Assembly: GCF_900156475.1 (NCBI RefSeq)
Contig: NZ_FTNR01000001.1
Coordinates: 1-64,000, forward strand
Length of the DNA: 64,000 nt
From: Natronorubrum thiooxidans
GTDB taxonomy: Archaea > Halobacteriota > Halobacteria > Halobacteriales > Natrialbaceae
Direction: 5' to 3'
The position numbers and the translations under genes were made by a program. Below, piece after piece: positions 51,565 to 60,352 of the stretch (position 1 is its first letter; each line of letters starts with the position of its first letter). The notes under the pieces are model-generated. The model was not told the origin of the DNA and did no database searches. It saw only the letters and a program-made list of their open reading frames with translations.

Positions 51565-52920
51565 ATGACAAGCGGAAACATCACTGAGACCGAGCAGGCC
51601 GTACTCGACGAGATTGACGAGAAAAATATCGACTTCCTTCGACTGCAGTTTACGGACATTCTGGGGACGGTCAAGAACGTCTCGGTGCCGGCCCGCCAGG
51701 CCGAGAAGGCGTTTACTGACGGAATCTACTTCGACGGCTCTTCGATCGAGGGCTTCGTGCGTATTCAGGAATCGGACATGCGACTCGTCCCTGATCCGGA
51801 CACCTTTGCTGTGCTTCCGTGGCGAGACCGTGAGGACGGCTCCTCCGCTCGAATGATCTGTGACGTCTATAATACGTCAACCGGTGAGCCGTTCGAGGGC
51901 GACCCACGCTACGTGCTCAAGCAGGCACTCGACCGTGCCCACGAAATGGGGTATCTGGTCAACGCCGCCCCCGAACCGGAGTTCTTCCTCTTCGAGGAGG
52001 ACGAGGAGGGCCGCGCGACGACCAAAACGAACGATGCCGGCGGCTACTTCGACCTCGCACCCAAAGACCTCGCGAGCGACGTGCGCCGTGACATCATCTA
52101 CGGCCTCGAGAACATGGGCTTCGAAGTCGAGGCCAGCCACCACGAGGTCGCCGAGGGCCAACACGAGATCAACTTCGAGTACGATGACGCGCTGACGACG
52201 GCGGACAACGTCGGGACCTTCCGAACCGTCGTCCGAGCGATCGCCTCCCAGCACGACTACCACGCGACGTTCATGCCGAAACCGATCCCGGAGATCAACG
52301 GCTCGGGGATGCACACCCACATTTCGCTGTTCACCGAGGACGGCGAGAACGCCTTCCACGACGCGGACGACGAGTTCGATCTGTCCGACACCGCCCACTC
52401 GTTCCTCGCCGGGATCCTCGAACACGCGCCCGCGATCACCGCGATCGCGAACCCGACGGTTAACAGCTACAAGCGCCTCGTGCCGGGCTACGAAGCACCC
52501 GTCTACGTGGCCTGGTCCGACCGCAACCGCTCGGCGCTGATCCGCAAACCGGCCGCACGCGTCCCAGCGGCCTCGCGAATCGAACTGCGCTCGCCCGATC
52601 CCTCGTGTAACCCCTACCTCGCCATCGCTGTCATGATCCATGCCGGTCTCGACGGCATCGAACAGGACCTCGAGGCCCCCGACCCGGTTCGGGACAACAT
52701 CTACGAGTTCGACGAGGCCAAACGCGACGAACACGGTATCGACACGCTGCCGTCGAACCTCGGTGCAGCCGTCGACGCCCTCGAGGAAGACGAGGCGATC
52801 TACAGTGCGCTCGGTGACCACATCGCCTCGAAGTTCGTCGAGGCCAAACGCCAGGAGTTCGAGGAGTACCTCATCGACGTCTCCCAGTGGGAACTCGACC
52901 GCTACCTCGAGACGTTCTAA
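51565..52920 (+). CDS. glnA: Glutamine synthetase (type I)
   Basis: A 451-residue GSI: glutamate + NH3 + ATP to glutamine. Key regions in order: [21 protein letters not shown], the metal/glutamate site EPEFFLF and [63 protein letters not shown] (ATP and glutamate binding) and [15 protein letters not shown]. No adenylylation-type KPLMYNLPPEE loop is seen. Length is typical of the short GSI-alpha form. A T-tract terminator follows 72 bases downstream. Confidence 0.96.
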   Translation: MTSGNITETEQAVLDEIDEKNIDFLRLQFTDILGTVKNVSVPARQAEKAFTDGIYFDGSSIEGFVRIQESDMRLVPDPDTFAVLPWRDREDGSSARMICDVYNTSTGEPFEGDPRYVLKQALDRAHEMGYLVNAAPEPEFFLFEEDEEGRATTKTNDAGGYFDLAPKDLASDVRRDIIYGLENMGFEVEASHHEVAEGQHEINFEYDDALTTADNVGTFRTVVRAIASQHDYHATFMPKPIPEINGSGMHTHISLFTEDGENAFHDADDEFDLSDTAHSFLAGILEHAPAITAIANPTVNSYKRLVPGYEAPVYVAWSDRNRSALIRKPAARVPAASRIELRSPDPSCNPYLAIAVMIHAGLDGIEQDLEAPDPVRDNIYEFDEAKRDEHGIDTLPSNLGAAVDALEEDEAIYSALGDHIASKFVEAKRQEFEEYLIDVSQWELDRYLETF

Positions 52921-52991
52921 CGGCTCAAGCGTCTCGGTTCGCAGGCTCTTGCCCGAGAAGTGCTGTCCCGTAACTCACGGTTGTTGTTGCT

Positions 52992-53001
52992 GTTTTTTGC
53001 G
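52992..53001 (+). terminator. T-tract terminator of glnA
   Basis: GTTTTTTGCG, 72 bases after the stop and four bases before the stop codon of the convergent phosphoesterase gene. Confidence 0.55.
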
Positions 53002-53004
53002 TCG

Positions 53005-53676
53005 TTACGATCCGTCGCCCGTCGATGGAGCGTCGGGACCGAACTCGTGGTCGTGTACCTCGAGAGAGAATCCGTCGGGATCGCCCTCGAGCGTATAGTA
53101 GCGCTCCCAGGCGGGGGCGAGGCTGACGACACGCGTGCCGTCGATCTCGGCTTCGCGGTGGCGGTGGTGGTGGCCCACTAGACAGAGCGCCGGCGACAGC
53201 GACTCGAGCAGGTCGTCGACGTGTTTACAGCCGGGGTCGTAGCCGTACCACAGCAGGCCAGTCGGTGCTTCGTGGGTGACCAGCATGTCCACGTCGGACA
53301 GCGCAGCCGCCAGCTCGACGTCTTCGTGAGTGAAGTGGCGACGCCGGTCGCCCTCGAGTTCTGTTCGCGCACAGTCGTATTTTGTCGGCGCGAAGTTCCC
53401 CGAGAGCCCGGCGACGCGCCAGCCGTCGACGGTCGCGGCCGTGCTTGCGAGCAGGGTGGCCGTCACCCGCGTCGACGGGTCCTTGCCAGCCCGAAGCGCC
53501 TCGATGACGTCGAGATCCTCGTTGTTACCCGCGACGAACCACGTCGGCGCAGGCAGGTCGTACCGTTCCAGATCGCCGGCTTGGAGCACGGACGCGGGCT
53601 CGAGAGCGCGGTAGAGTTCGAGCAACGTCTCGCGGCGGGCCGGATCGGACGCGTGGGCGTCACCGAGGACGAGCAT
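53005..53676 (-). CDS. Calcineurin-like metallophosphoesterase
   Basis: A 223-residue metallophosphoesterase. The five motif blocks are visible: LVLGDAHASDP (GDxH), VLQAGDLERYD (GD), WFVAGNNEDLD (GNxE/H), MLVTHEAPTG (H) and LVGHHHRHREAEIDGTRVVSL (GHxH), giving a two-metal site. YfcE/MJ0936-like phosphodiesterases are the closest in pattern; the physiological substrate is unknown. Convergent with glnA. Confidence 0.88.
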   Translation of the reverse strand: MLVLGDAHASDPARRETLLELYRALEPASVLQAGDLERYDLPAPTWFVAGNNEDLDVIEALRAGKDPSTRVTATLLASTAATVDGWRVAGLSGNFAPTKYDCARTELEGDRRRHFTHEDVELAAALSDVDMLVTHEAPTGLLWYGYDPGCKHVDDLLESLSPALCLVGHHHRHREAEIDGTRVVSLAPAWERYYTLEGDPDGFSLEVHDHEFGPDAPSTGDGS

Positions 53677-53817
53677 ATCGGTCTAGACGAACCCGATAGG
53701 CAAAGAACCGGTGCCGTCGAAGGCTGCCCGGGCTCTGCTCGAGCGAAACGCATCATCGGATGAGCGTCACAGAACCCGTAACGAACGCTTATTATCGGCG
53801 ACGTGGGCCGCATTCGC

Positions 53818-54336
53818 ATGGTAGATAGTCGACAGTACGCGTTCGAAGGGACGACACCAACGATCGACGACGATGCATCGGTCAGCCAAGAGGCAACGCT
53901 CGTCGGGGATGTCCACGTCGACGCCGACGCGAGCGTCTGGCCGGGGGTCGTACTTCGGGGTGATATCGGTCCCGTTCGGGTCGGACAACAGGCACACGTT
54001 GGCGACAACGCGACGATTCACGCCTCGACGATTTCGGACCGCGTCATGGTCGGTCACGGGGCCGTCCTCAACGAGGCGACCGTCGACGAACAGGCGCTGG
54101 TCGGATTCAACGCGACGATCAACACGGGTGCGACAATCGGCTCGAGCAGCGTCGTTGCCGCCGGAACGGTGATTCCCGACGAGTACGATATCCCGCCTGA
54201 ATCGTTCGTTCGCGGTGTCCCCGGCGAAATCACACCGCTCGAGGAGACGACGATCGATCCCGACGAGATCTTCGAGATGTTCTCCTCGGGCGAGTACACG
54301 GACCTCGCGAAACGGCACAAAGAGCTGTTCGAGTGA
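53818..54336 (+). CDS. Gamma-carbonic-anhydrase-like left-handed beta-helix protein, one zinc ligand missing
   Basis: A 172-residue hexapeptide-repeat protein of the gamma-CA/YrdA/PaaY family: DASVWPGVVLRGDIGPVRVGQQAHVGDNATIH, then VMVGHGAVLNEATV, and a C-terminal helix. Of the three zinc histidines, His68 and His80 are present, but the third, expected five residues after His80, is Asn85. The loop between the first two is also short. The protein may therefore bind zinc weakly or do something else. ATG 53818 rather than 53803 fits the fold start. Confidence 0.85.
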   Translation: MVDSRQYAFEGTTPTIDDDASVSQEATLVGDVHVDADASVWPGVVLRGDIGPVRVGQQAHVGDNATIHASTISDRVMVGHGAVLNEATVDEQALVGFNATINTGATIGSSSVVAAGTVIPDEYDIPPESFVRGVPGEITPLEETTIDPDEIFEMFSSGEYTDLAKRHKELFE

Positions 54337-54369
54337 CCGATCGGCGATGGACGAACTCGAGCGACCGTC

Positions 54370-54819
54370 TCACTCACTGATCCGGATTCCGCCGCTGTCG
54401 TCGGCGTCGATCCGCATCGGGTCGTCCTGCCACTCGATCTCGAGTCGGGTCCGTGAGAGGTACGGCGCGAGCCTAGACGCGGAGACGAGCCCACAGTAGG
54501 CCCCGCCGTCGACGACCGGCAGGTGGCTCACGCCGTTTGCGCGCATCGACTCGGCGGCGTCGACGAGCGATTCGGTCGGCGAAACCGTCGTCACCGGCGA
54601 GGACATGATCGTGTCGACGGGGTGGGGCTCGAGCGTCTCGGCGACGAACGCGACGATATCCGACTCGGTGATCATACCGACGACTGACTCGTCCTCGAGG
54701 ACGACCAGTGCCGGGACGCTCGGATCACGAAGCATCGTCGCAGCTTCGGTCGTGGACGTTTCTGGCGAAACCGTTCGTGCAGCGTGCGACAGCGCGTGTT
54801 CGACTGGAATGGGAATCAT
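54370..54819 (-). CDS. Two-CBS-domain protein
   Basis: A 149-residue pair of CBS domains (ALSHAARTVSPETSTTEAATMLRDPSVPALVVLEDESVVGMITESDIV and VDTIMSSPVTTVSPTESLVDAAESMRANGVSHLPVVDGGAYCGLVSASRL), a Bateman module binding adenosyl ligands. No fused catalytic domain. Start ATG 54819 is chosen because a TATA-like AGTATATAT lies at 54843-54852 on the same strand, about 25 bases upstream; the longer frame would place the TATA inside the gene. Confidence 0.85.
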   Translation of the reverse strand: MIPIPVEHALSHAARTVSPETSTTEAATMLRDPSVPALVVLEDESVVGMITESDIVAFVAETLEPHPVDTIMSSPVTTVSPTESLVDAAESMRANGVSHLPVVDGGAYCGLVSASRLAPYLSRTRLEIEWQDDPMRIDADDSGGIRISE

Positions 54820-55017
54820 CGGTTGAACATTGGTACCACTACACAGTATATATGCGCTGTGGGAGTACACTCGATATCTGCTAGAATACTGGCTGTATGT
54901 CTATTTATTAGGCGATATTAGTTATATATAGGTGGAAAGTCTGCGACCAAGTAGACGGGTGGCATATCATATCAGATGGCGCTATCGGCGCGGCTGCACG
55001 GCTGTCGCCAGCGTCGT

Positions 55018-55039
55018 AAAAAACGGACGGAGCGTCCGT
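55018..55039 (-). terminator. Intrinsic-type terminator of the small zinc-ribbon gene
   Basis: On the minus strand ACGGACG (complement of 55033-55039) and CGTCCGT (complement of 55023-55029) form a 7-bp stem with a three-base loop, running straight into a T tract (55018-55023). It overlaps the stop region of the 47-residue gene. Confidence 0.6.
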
Positions 55040-55182
55040 CAGCTCCCCGTCGTTTCGCCGCCACCATAGCGTGTCGCAGACCGAAGCGCGCCACCGCAGT
55101 TCAGACAGTTCGCTCGATAGGAAACGGGATAGACTTCTATCGAACAATCGCGACACTCGTAGCGGTTCTCATATTGTTTCAT
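55039..55182 (-). CDS. 47-residue zinc-ribbon (rubrerythrin-like) protein
   Basis: A small ORF: MKQYENRYECRDCSIEVYPV, then SYRANCLNCGGALRSATR and a Gly/Thr tail. Two CxxC knuckles (YECRDC and CLNCGG) about 16 residues apart make a compact zinc ribbon of the rubredoxin/rubrerythrin type common as tiny haloarchaeal proteins. A TATA-like ATATAATTA at about 55204-55212 on the same strand lies about 25 bases before the ATG, and a terminator hairpin sits at its end, so this is a complete small transcription unit. Confidence 0.75.
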   Translation of the reverse strand: MKQYENRYECRDCSIEVYPVSYRANCLNCGGALRSATRYGGGETTGS

Positions 55183-55333
55183 TCGGTACTCACCCGTCCT
55201 CGCTAATTATATCGTCCTAAATAACCGTTTTCTCGACTATTTGTCCACTTCCTTTCGATAGCAGTCGGCCGATCAGGACCACGTTAGCGCGATCCGTCTC
55301 CGTCTCTCCAGACGCAAGCGGAGGTTGGGCTCG

Positions 55334-56521
55334 TCACGATACGTCTCGACGGATGACACCGGACTCGAGGAGCGACTCGATCTCCCCATCGTCGTATCCC
55401 ACTTCGGCGAGATACTTGTGAGTGTGTTCGCCGTGGGCCGGCACGGCCTCGTCGGTTGTCTCCGGGACGTCGCTGCCACAGGCAGGGAAGCCGAGCCGCG
55501 GTGGCGCGTCGTCGGGTCGAACGACGAGGTCTCGAGCCCGAAACTGGGGATGGGCGACCGTTTCCGCGGGCGCGTAGACGCCGGCGAACGCCGCGTCGAC
55601 GTCGCCGAGCATCGTTTCCCACTCGTCTCGCGTTCGTTTGCGAAAGAGATCTCGGAGTTCGGCCTCGAGGGCGGCGAGCACGGCCGGATCCTGTGAGCCG
55701 TGTTTGTCGACGAGGTCGTCCCGATCGACAGCGTCACAGAACGCTCGCCAGAACTTCGGCTCGAGCGCGCCGAGCGTGACCCACGTCCCGTCGGCGGTCT
55801 CGTAGCTGTCGTACCACGGGACGCCGCCGGTCAGCGGCGTCTCCCCCGGTCGCGGTTCGGCCGGGTCGCCGGTCAACGACTGGTAGGCGACCGACTGGGA
55901 GAACGAGGCGACGACGTCGGCCATCGCGACGTCGATGTACTCGCCGCCAGTGTTACCGAGTTCTCTCGAGAGCAGTGCGCCGACGATGGCGAACGCGGCG
56001 AACAGCCCGCCGGCCATATCGCCGATCTGGTAGCCGGGAACCTGTGGCTTTTCGTCAGTTGAATCGCGGGTCAGATCCATCAATCCAGCCAGCGAGACGT
56101 AGTTGAGGTCGTGGCCGGCCCGGTCTGCCCAGGGGCCGTCTTGTCCGTAGCCGGTGAGCGAACAGTAGATCAGGTCCTCGTTGTACTCGGTGAGCGTCTC
56201 GTAGTCGATCCCCAGTCGATCGACCACGCCCGGGCGGAAGCTCTCGAGGACGACGTCGGCATCTTCGACGAGGCGATAGAACGCGGCTCGTCCGTCCTCG
56301 TCTTTTAGATCGATCGCAACGCTTCGTTTGCCCCGGTTGACCATCTCGAAGATCGCCCCGATGTCGCGGGACGTAAGCGGCTCCATCGCCCGCGCGTAGT
56401 CGCCCGCGCCGGTATCCTCCACCTTCACCACTTCGGCACCCGAGTCGGCGAGCAACTGTGTCGCGTAGGGGCCGGGCAACAACCGCGAGAGATCGAGTAC
56501 ACGAATGCCATCGAGTTGCAT
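55334..56521 (-). CDS. CaiB/BaiF family CoA-transferase (class III)
   Basis: A 395-residue class III CoA-transferase/racemase. LDGIRVLDLSRLLPGPYATQLLADSGAEVVKVED, NRGKRSVAIDLKDEDGR and the segment RAGHDLNYVSLAGLMDL, whose Asp is the expected acyl-anhydride carrier, are all present. AMACR, FRC and CaiB all belong here; substrate not determined. It may work with the acyl-CoA dehydrogenase and acyl-CoA synthetase that follow within 6 kb. Confidence 0.88.
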   Translation of the reverse strand: MQLDGIRVLDLSRLLPGPYATQLLADSGAEVVKVEDTGAGDYARAMEPLTSRDIGAIFEMVNRGKRSVAIDLKDEDGRAAFYRLVEDADVVLESFRPGVVDRLGIDYETLTEYNEDLIYCSLTGYGQDGPWADRAGHDLNYVSLAGLMDLTRDSTDEKPQVPGYQIGDMAGGLFAAFAIVGALLSRELGNTGGEYIDVAMADVVASFSQSVAYQSLTGDPAEPRPGETPLTGGVPWYDSYETADGTWVTLGALEPKFWRAFCDAVDRDDLVDKHGSQDPAVLAALEAELRDLFRKRTRDEWETMLGDVDAAFAGVYAPAETVAHPQFRARDLVVRPDDAPPRLGFPACGSDVPETTDEAVPAHGEHTHKYLAEVGYDDGEIESLLESGVIRRDVS

Positions 56522-56695
56522 ACTGAACGCATACTCGTATCAACACTTTACGTTACGGGACAGTCGTGAGTGCGTTCGGTGGCACACCCCTGCCTCGAGA
56601 ATCGGCATCCGACGAACCAACAGCCGGGATCATCTTCCCCTCGAGTTGTCGTCTCTGTCCGACGCATTTATTGGCGGTTTCAGAAATAGTGTGCT

Positions 56696-57076
56696 ATGCA
56701 CAGGGCATCGTGGTGGTACGGCATTGCGCTATTCCCTGTCGTCGTGCTGACAGCAGTGACCTCCCGATTCGCAGCCACTGCGTTTTTTTCTGCGGCGTCG
56801 GCCCCTGACGCACCGCTCGGTCTGGACGTTGCGTGGTTCGTCCTCCAGACGCTCTCGTTCTGGGTCGGAATCGGCGTGGCCGTCGTCGTCCTCGGGTGTT
56901 TGCTCGCCGATCTCCGGGCGCTCGGCGGTAACGAGACGTGGTCGCCGAGTCCGTTGTGGGGCCTCGCGGGTGTCGTCCATTTCGGCGGGGTCGTCTTCAC
57001 CGAACTGTTACTCGTGTCCGTTCCGGCGCTCTCGTACTATCTGTACCGGCGCCACGTCCACGTGGGCAGCCCGTAA
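56696..57076 (+). CDS. Membrane protein with about three helices, unknown function
   Basis: A 126-residue protein with hydrophobic segments at residues about 8-32, 45-70 and 88-118 and a basic C terminus (YYLYRRHVHVGSP). No family recognised. Convergent with the acyl-CoA dehydrogenase gene. The region 56522-56695 before it shows no gene. Confidence 0.7.
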   Translation: MHRASWWYGIALFPVVVLTAVTSRFAATAFFSAASAPDAPLGLDVAWFVLQTLSFWVGIGVAVVVLGCLLADLRALGGNETWSPSPLWGLAGVVHFGGVVFTELLLVSVPALSYYLYRRHVHVGSP

Positions 57077-57147
57077 CGTCTCGCCGAAGTCGTTCCGAAT
57101 CGCATACCGAAGCGACAGGACTGACAAACGGGCCTCGAGCACGCCGA

Positions 57148-58368
57148 TCAGTCCCTAAGCCCCAGCTCGTTGGCGATCGTGTTGAGTTGAATCTCGTCCG
57201 TCCCTTCGACGATCCGCAGCATACGCGCCTGATGGAGCAGGTCCATGTAGGGATTCTCCTCGGCGAGGCCGTTCGCCCCGTGGACCTGCACCACGGCGTC
57301 GGCGACCTCCCACATGACAGTCGTGGCGAACCACTTGAACACGGACGCGTCCATCACGGTCCGCTCGTCGGTGGCCATTTTCCAGGCGAGTTTCAATCCG
57401 GCCGCGTCGGCCGCGTACGTCTTGGCCTTCCCGCGAGCGAGACTCGCCGACACCTGCTGGAAGTTCCCGATCGACTGCCCGAACGCCTCGCGCTCGGTGA
57501 CGTACTCGCGGGCCTGCTCGAGGGCGTACTCGCTGTATCCGACGGCTTCGGCGCCCAACTCGAGGCGACCGAGCGAGAGAAACTCCATCGCCGCGTAGAA
57601 GGCGTTGTCGACCTCGCCGAGCACCCGGTTTTCCGGAATCCGGACGTCGTCGAGGACGATCTCGGCCTGTGTCCCCACCGCGCCGACGGCGTTGTTGTAC
57701 GAGCCGAGGTCGTACTCGTCGTGTTCGACGAGAAAGCAGGTGATCCCGCCGTAGCGCCCGGCGTCCGCCTGTGGCGTCGTTCGCGCGAACAGCTGGACGA
57801 AATCCGCGTAGGGTGCGTTCGTGATCCACTGCTTGCGCCCGTTGAGCACCCATTCGTCGCCGTCTTTCCTCCCGACTGTCTCCATGTTCGGCGAATCGGA
57901 GCCGACGCTCGGCTCGGTCTGGGCGAACGCCGTGGATTTCTCGCCCCGGACGGTCGGCTCGAGGTAGCGCTCGATCTGGTCGCCCTCGGCCTGCAACAGG
58001 AGCGGTTTCGGCCCTTCCGGCCCGGCCAGCACGTAGCGCGGTAGGCCGGGACCATGAGACGCGAGATGCTTTTTCGCCCGATACCAGGTCACCGCGGAGA
58101 CGTCCTCGCCGCCGACGGCCTCGGGCAGGTTCATCGCGTAGAAGCCCGCGTCTGCGGATTGACGCCGGATCTGCGCTCGCGCCTCGAGGATGTCGTCCGT
58201 CAGGCGACCGTTCTCGTGGTGGCCCTTCCGCGGATTCGTGTCGACGTCGCCGAGGTCGTCGACGAGTGGGTCGACCTCTTGCTCGAGAAAGTCGTCGAGG
58301 CTGTCGAGGATGAGCTGTGTTTCGTCGTCGACGCTGAATCCCACACCGCCGGTGGTGTCTGTTGACAT
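57148..58368 (-). CDS. Acyl-CoA dehydrogenase
   Basis: A 406-residue FAD enzyme: alpha,beta-desaturation of an acyl-CoA. Landmarks are AFAQTEPSVGSDSPNMETVGRKDGDEWVLNGRKQWITNAPYADF (FAD/substrate site), REAFGQSIGNFQQVSASLA and the C-terminal VQVHGANGLAEENPYMDLLHQARMLRIVEGTDEIQLNTIA with the catalytic Glu in VEGTDEIQ. Start ATG 58368 (MSTDTTGGVGFS) fits the family; the longer frame is not conserved-looking. Electron acceptor genes (etfAB) are not in the window. Confidence 0.92.
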   Translation of the reverse strand: MSTDTTGGVGFSVDDETQLILDSLDDFLEQEVDPLVDDLGDVDTNPRKGHHENGRLTDDILEARAQIRRQSADAGFYAMNLPEAVGGEDVSAVTWYRAKKHLASHGPGLPRYVLAGPEGPKPLLLQAEGDQIERYLEPTVRGEKSTAFAQTEPSVGSDSPNMETVGRKDGDEWVLNGRKQWITNAPYADFVQLFARTTPQADAGRYGGITCFLVEHDEYDLGSYNNAVGAVGTQAEIVLDDVRIPENRVLGEVDNAFYAAMEFLSLGRLELGAEAVGYSEYALEQAREYVTEREAFGQSIGNFQQVSASLARGKAKTYAADAAGLKLAWKMATDERTVMDASVFKWFATTVMWEVADAVVQVHGANGLAEENPYMDLLHQARMLRIVEGTDEIQLNTIANELGLRD

Positions 58369-58532
58369 GCGTGAACACGTGTCTGTCGAGTGGCTTAACT
58401 GTCGGCCACGAAAGTCAGTGTGAGCCATCAGTTCGATACCTCACCCGATTCGTCTGCGGTGTATTCACCCCATTCGGCCCGCGCTTGCGCACTCGAGACC
58501 TCAGTTGCCGTTGTGACCGCGAAGATCGAAAC

Positions 58533-59030
58533 TCAGGCCCGCTGTGGCGTCGCACCGATCTCGAAGATTTCCTCGTAGAGGCTGTCCGCGAGCGCGTCGA
58601 GATTGTCCGCCGCCTCGCTTGCATCTATCGTATCGCCGACGCCCTGCCACTCGACCGAAAGCTGGGCGATCGGGACCAGTGCGATCCCGCCGACTGTCAC
58701 GTCGCCGTCCGGCGTGTGGACGGTCCACTCCGTCCGCATCCCGTCGGCCGACCGTGTGACGTCGTTGATCTGCCCGCCGGCCGCGGCCCACCGCTCGACG
58801 AGTCCGTCGGTGATCCGGCGCAGTTTCCGTTCGCCGAGTACGTGGACGACAACGCCGCCACCGACGAGCACGACGAACGCGGCGAGCGCGACGGGCACGC
58901 CGCCGTAGGGAATGTTCACCGACGCGGCCAGCCCTGCCGTGACGACGACGAGACCGAGCACTCGGACGTCGATGGCGCTGGGGATCGTCCCGCTCCAGCC
59001 GGATTCCTGTGTCGGCTGCTCGAGTTGCAT
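58533..59030 (-). CDS. Membrane protein with soluble C-terminal domain, unknown function
   Basis: A 165-residue protein: two hydrophobic segments (VRVLGLVVVTAGLAASVNIP and VPVALAAFVVLVGGGVVVHV), then about 95 residues soluble with WAAAGGQINDVTRSADGMRTEWTVHTPDGDVTVGGIALVPIAQLSVEWQG. No family recognised; a conserved haloarchaeal hypothetical is likely. It follows the orphan E1alpha gene in the same direction after 77 bases. Confidence 0.7.
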   Translation of the reverse strand: MQLEQPTQESGWSGTIPSAIDVRVLGLVVVTAGLAASVNIPYGGVPVALAAFVVLVGGGVVVHVLGERKLRRITDGLVERWAAAGGQINDVTRSADGMRTEWTVHTPDGDVTVGGIALVPIAQLSVEWQGVGDTIDASEAADNLDALADSLYEEIFEIGATPQRA

Positions 59031-59107
59031 CGTATGCGAACGCAGCGACGACCAGGAAATAGCCGTTGCCCTGTCCTATTGCCGATTTTATATACGACCT
59101 GTCAAAC

Positions 59108-60235
59108 TCATTCGTAATCGAGTAATTCGTCGTCACCGTGAGTGTCTCGGAGGGTTTCAAGGTCAGCTCGCTGTTCCTCGAGTCGCGGCGTCGGCTCGTC
59201 GTACGTGTACTCGAACATCTCCAGTGGATCACGCTCGCCAGCTTCGGCACGGTCGATCAGCGCCGCGAGGGCCTCGTCGATTTCGGTCTCGATGGCGTCG
59301 ATCCGCTCGTCGTCGAGAACCCTGTTGTTCCGCAGGTAGGCCTCGAACCGATCGATTGGGTCTTTCGCGCGCCAGCGGTCGACCTCCTCGTCGTCCCGGT
59401 AGACCGACGGATCGTCGGCCGTCGTGTGCGCACCGTAGCGGTACTGGACCGCCTCGATCAGCGTCGGTCGCAGCTGTTCGTCGCCGGGCTCGAGCGCCCG
59501 CTGTCGGGCTGCGTTCGTGACGACGTAGCTCGCGAGGGGATCCATCCCGTCGACCTGGATGCCGTCGAAGCCGTAAGCGTGGGCTTTCTGGGCGATGGTC
59601 GCGCTCGCGGTCTGGTCCTCGCGCGGGATCGAGATGGCCCACTGGTTGTTGTTACAAAAAAATATCGTCGGCGTATCGAAGACGCCCGCAAAGTTCATCG
59701 CCTCGTGGAAATCGCCCTCCGAGGTGGAGCCGTCGCCAAAATGCACGACGCTGATGCGCTCGTCGCCGTTCAGTTTCGCGGCCCACGACCAGCCGACCGC
59801 GTGCGGGAGGTGGCCGCCGATCGAGATATTCAGCGGGAAGACGTTGATATCGGCCAGCGCGGCGTTGCCCTCCTCGTGGCCCATCCAGTAGTGCAGGTAC
59901 TCCCACGGCATCCCCCGCGCCGCGACCGCGCCGTGTTCCCGGTACTGAAACGACAGCAGGTCGTCCTCGGCGAGCGCATATGTCGACCCGATCTGGCTGC
60001 CTTCCTGGCCGGCCAGCGATGCGTAGGTGCCGAGTCGTCCCTGCCGCTGGAGACTGATCATCCGTTCGTCGAACCGCCGAGAAAACCGCATATCGCGGTA
60101 CATCGATCGCAACGTTTCGGCCTCGAGGTCCGGTTCGAGGGCGGGTGCGACGACGGTCCCGTCGGCATCGAGGATCTGCAATCGATCGTCCGGTTCCCGA
60201 TCGAAAACGGCGTCCTCGAGGACGTCTTGTGACAT
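59108..60235 (-). CDS. TPP-dependent 2-oxoacid dehydrogenase E1 alpha without an adjacent beta gene
   Basis: A 375-residue E1alpha of the pyruvate/branched-chain type. The TPP motif reads GDGSTSEGDFHEAMNFAGVFDTPTIFFCNNNQW, and YRYGAHTTADDPSVYR is present in place of the RMGHF segment of the other E1alpha. No E1beta, E2 or E3 gene is adjacent, so it must pair with subunits encoded elsewhere or act separately. The long frame to 61804 is antisense to the acyl-CoA synthetase gene; ATG 60235 is the start. Divergent from that synthetase gene. Confidence 0.87.
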   Translation of the reverse strand: MSQDVLEDAVFDREPDDRLQILDADGTVVAPALEPDLEAETLRSMYRDMRFSRRFDERMISLQRQGRLGTYASLAGQEGSQIGSTYALAEDDLLSFQYREHGAVAARGMPWEYLHYWMGHEEGNAALADINVFPLNISIGGHLPHAVGWSWAAKLNGDERISVVHFGDGSTSEGDFHEAMNFAGVFDTPTIFFCNNNQWAISIPREDQTASATIAQKAHAYGFDGIQVDGMDPLASYVVTNAARQRALEPGDEQLRPTLIEAVQYRYGAHTTADDPSVYRDDEEVDRWRAKDPIDRFEAYLRNNRVLDDERIDAIETEIDEALAALIDRAEAGERDPLEMFEYTYDEPTPRLEEQRADLETLRDTHGDDELLDYE

Positions 60236-60352
60236 GCATGCACTGTTGGACGCTCGATACATATACTGATCGCCGTCTTGGTGTGCTGGCGTCTCTCCGT
60301 CACGCAGCGGCGTGTCGAAAAACGCTATGTGCTGGCCCAACAACCCCCACGC

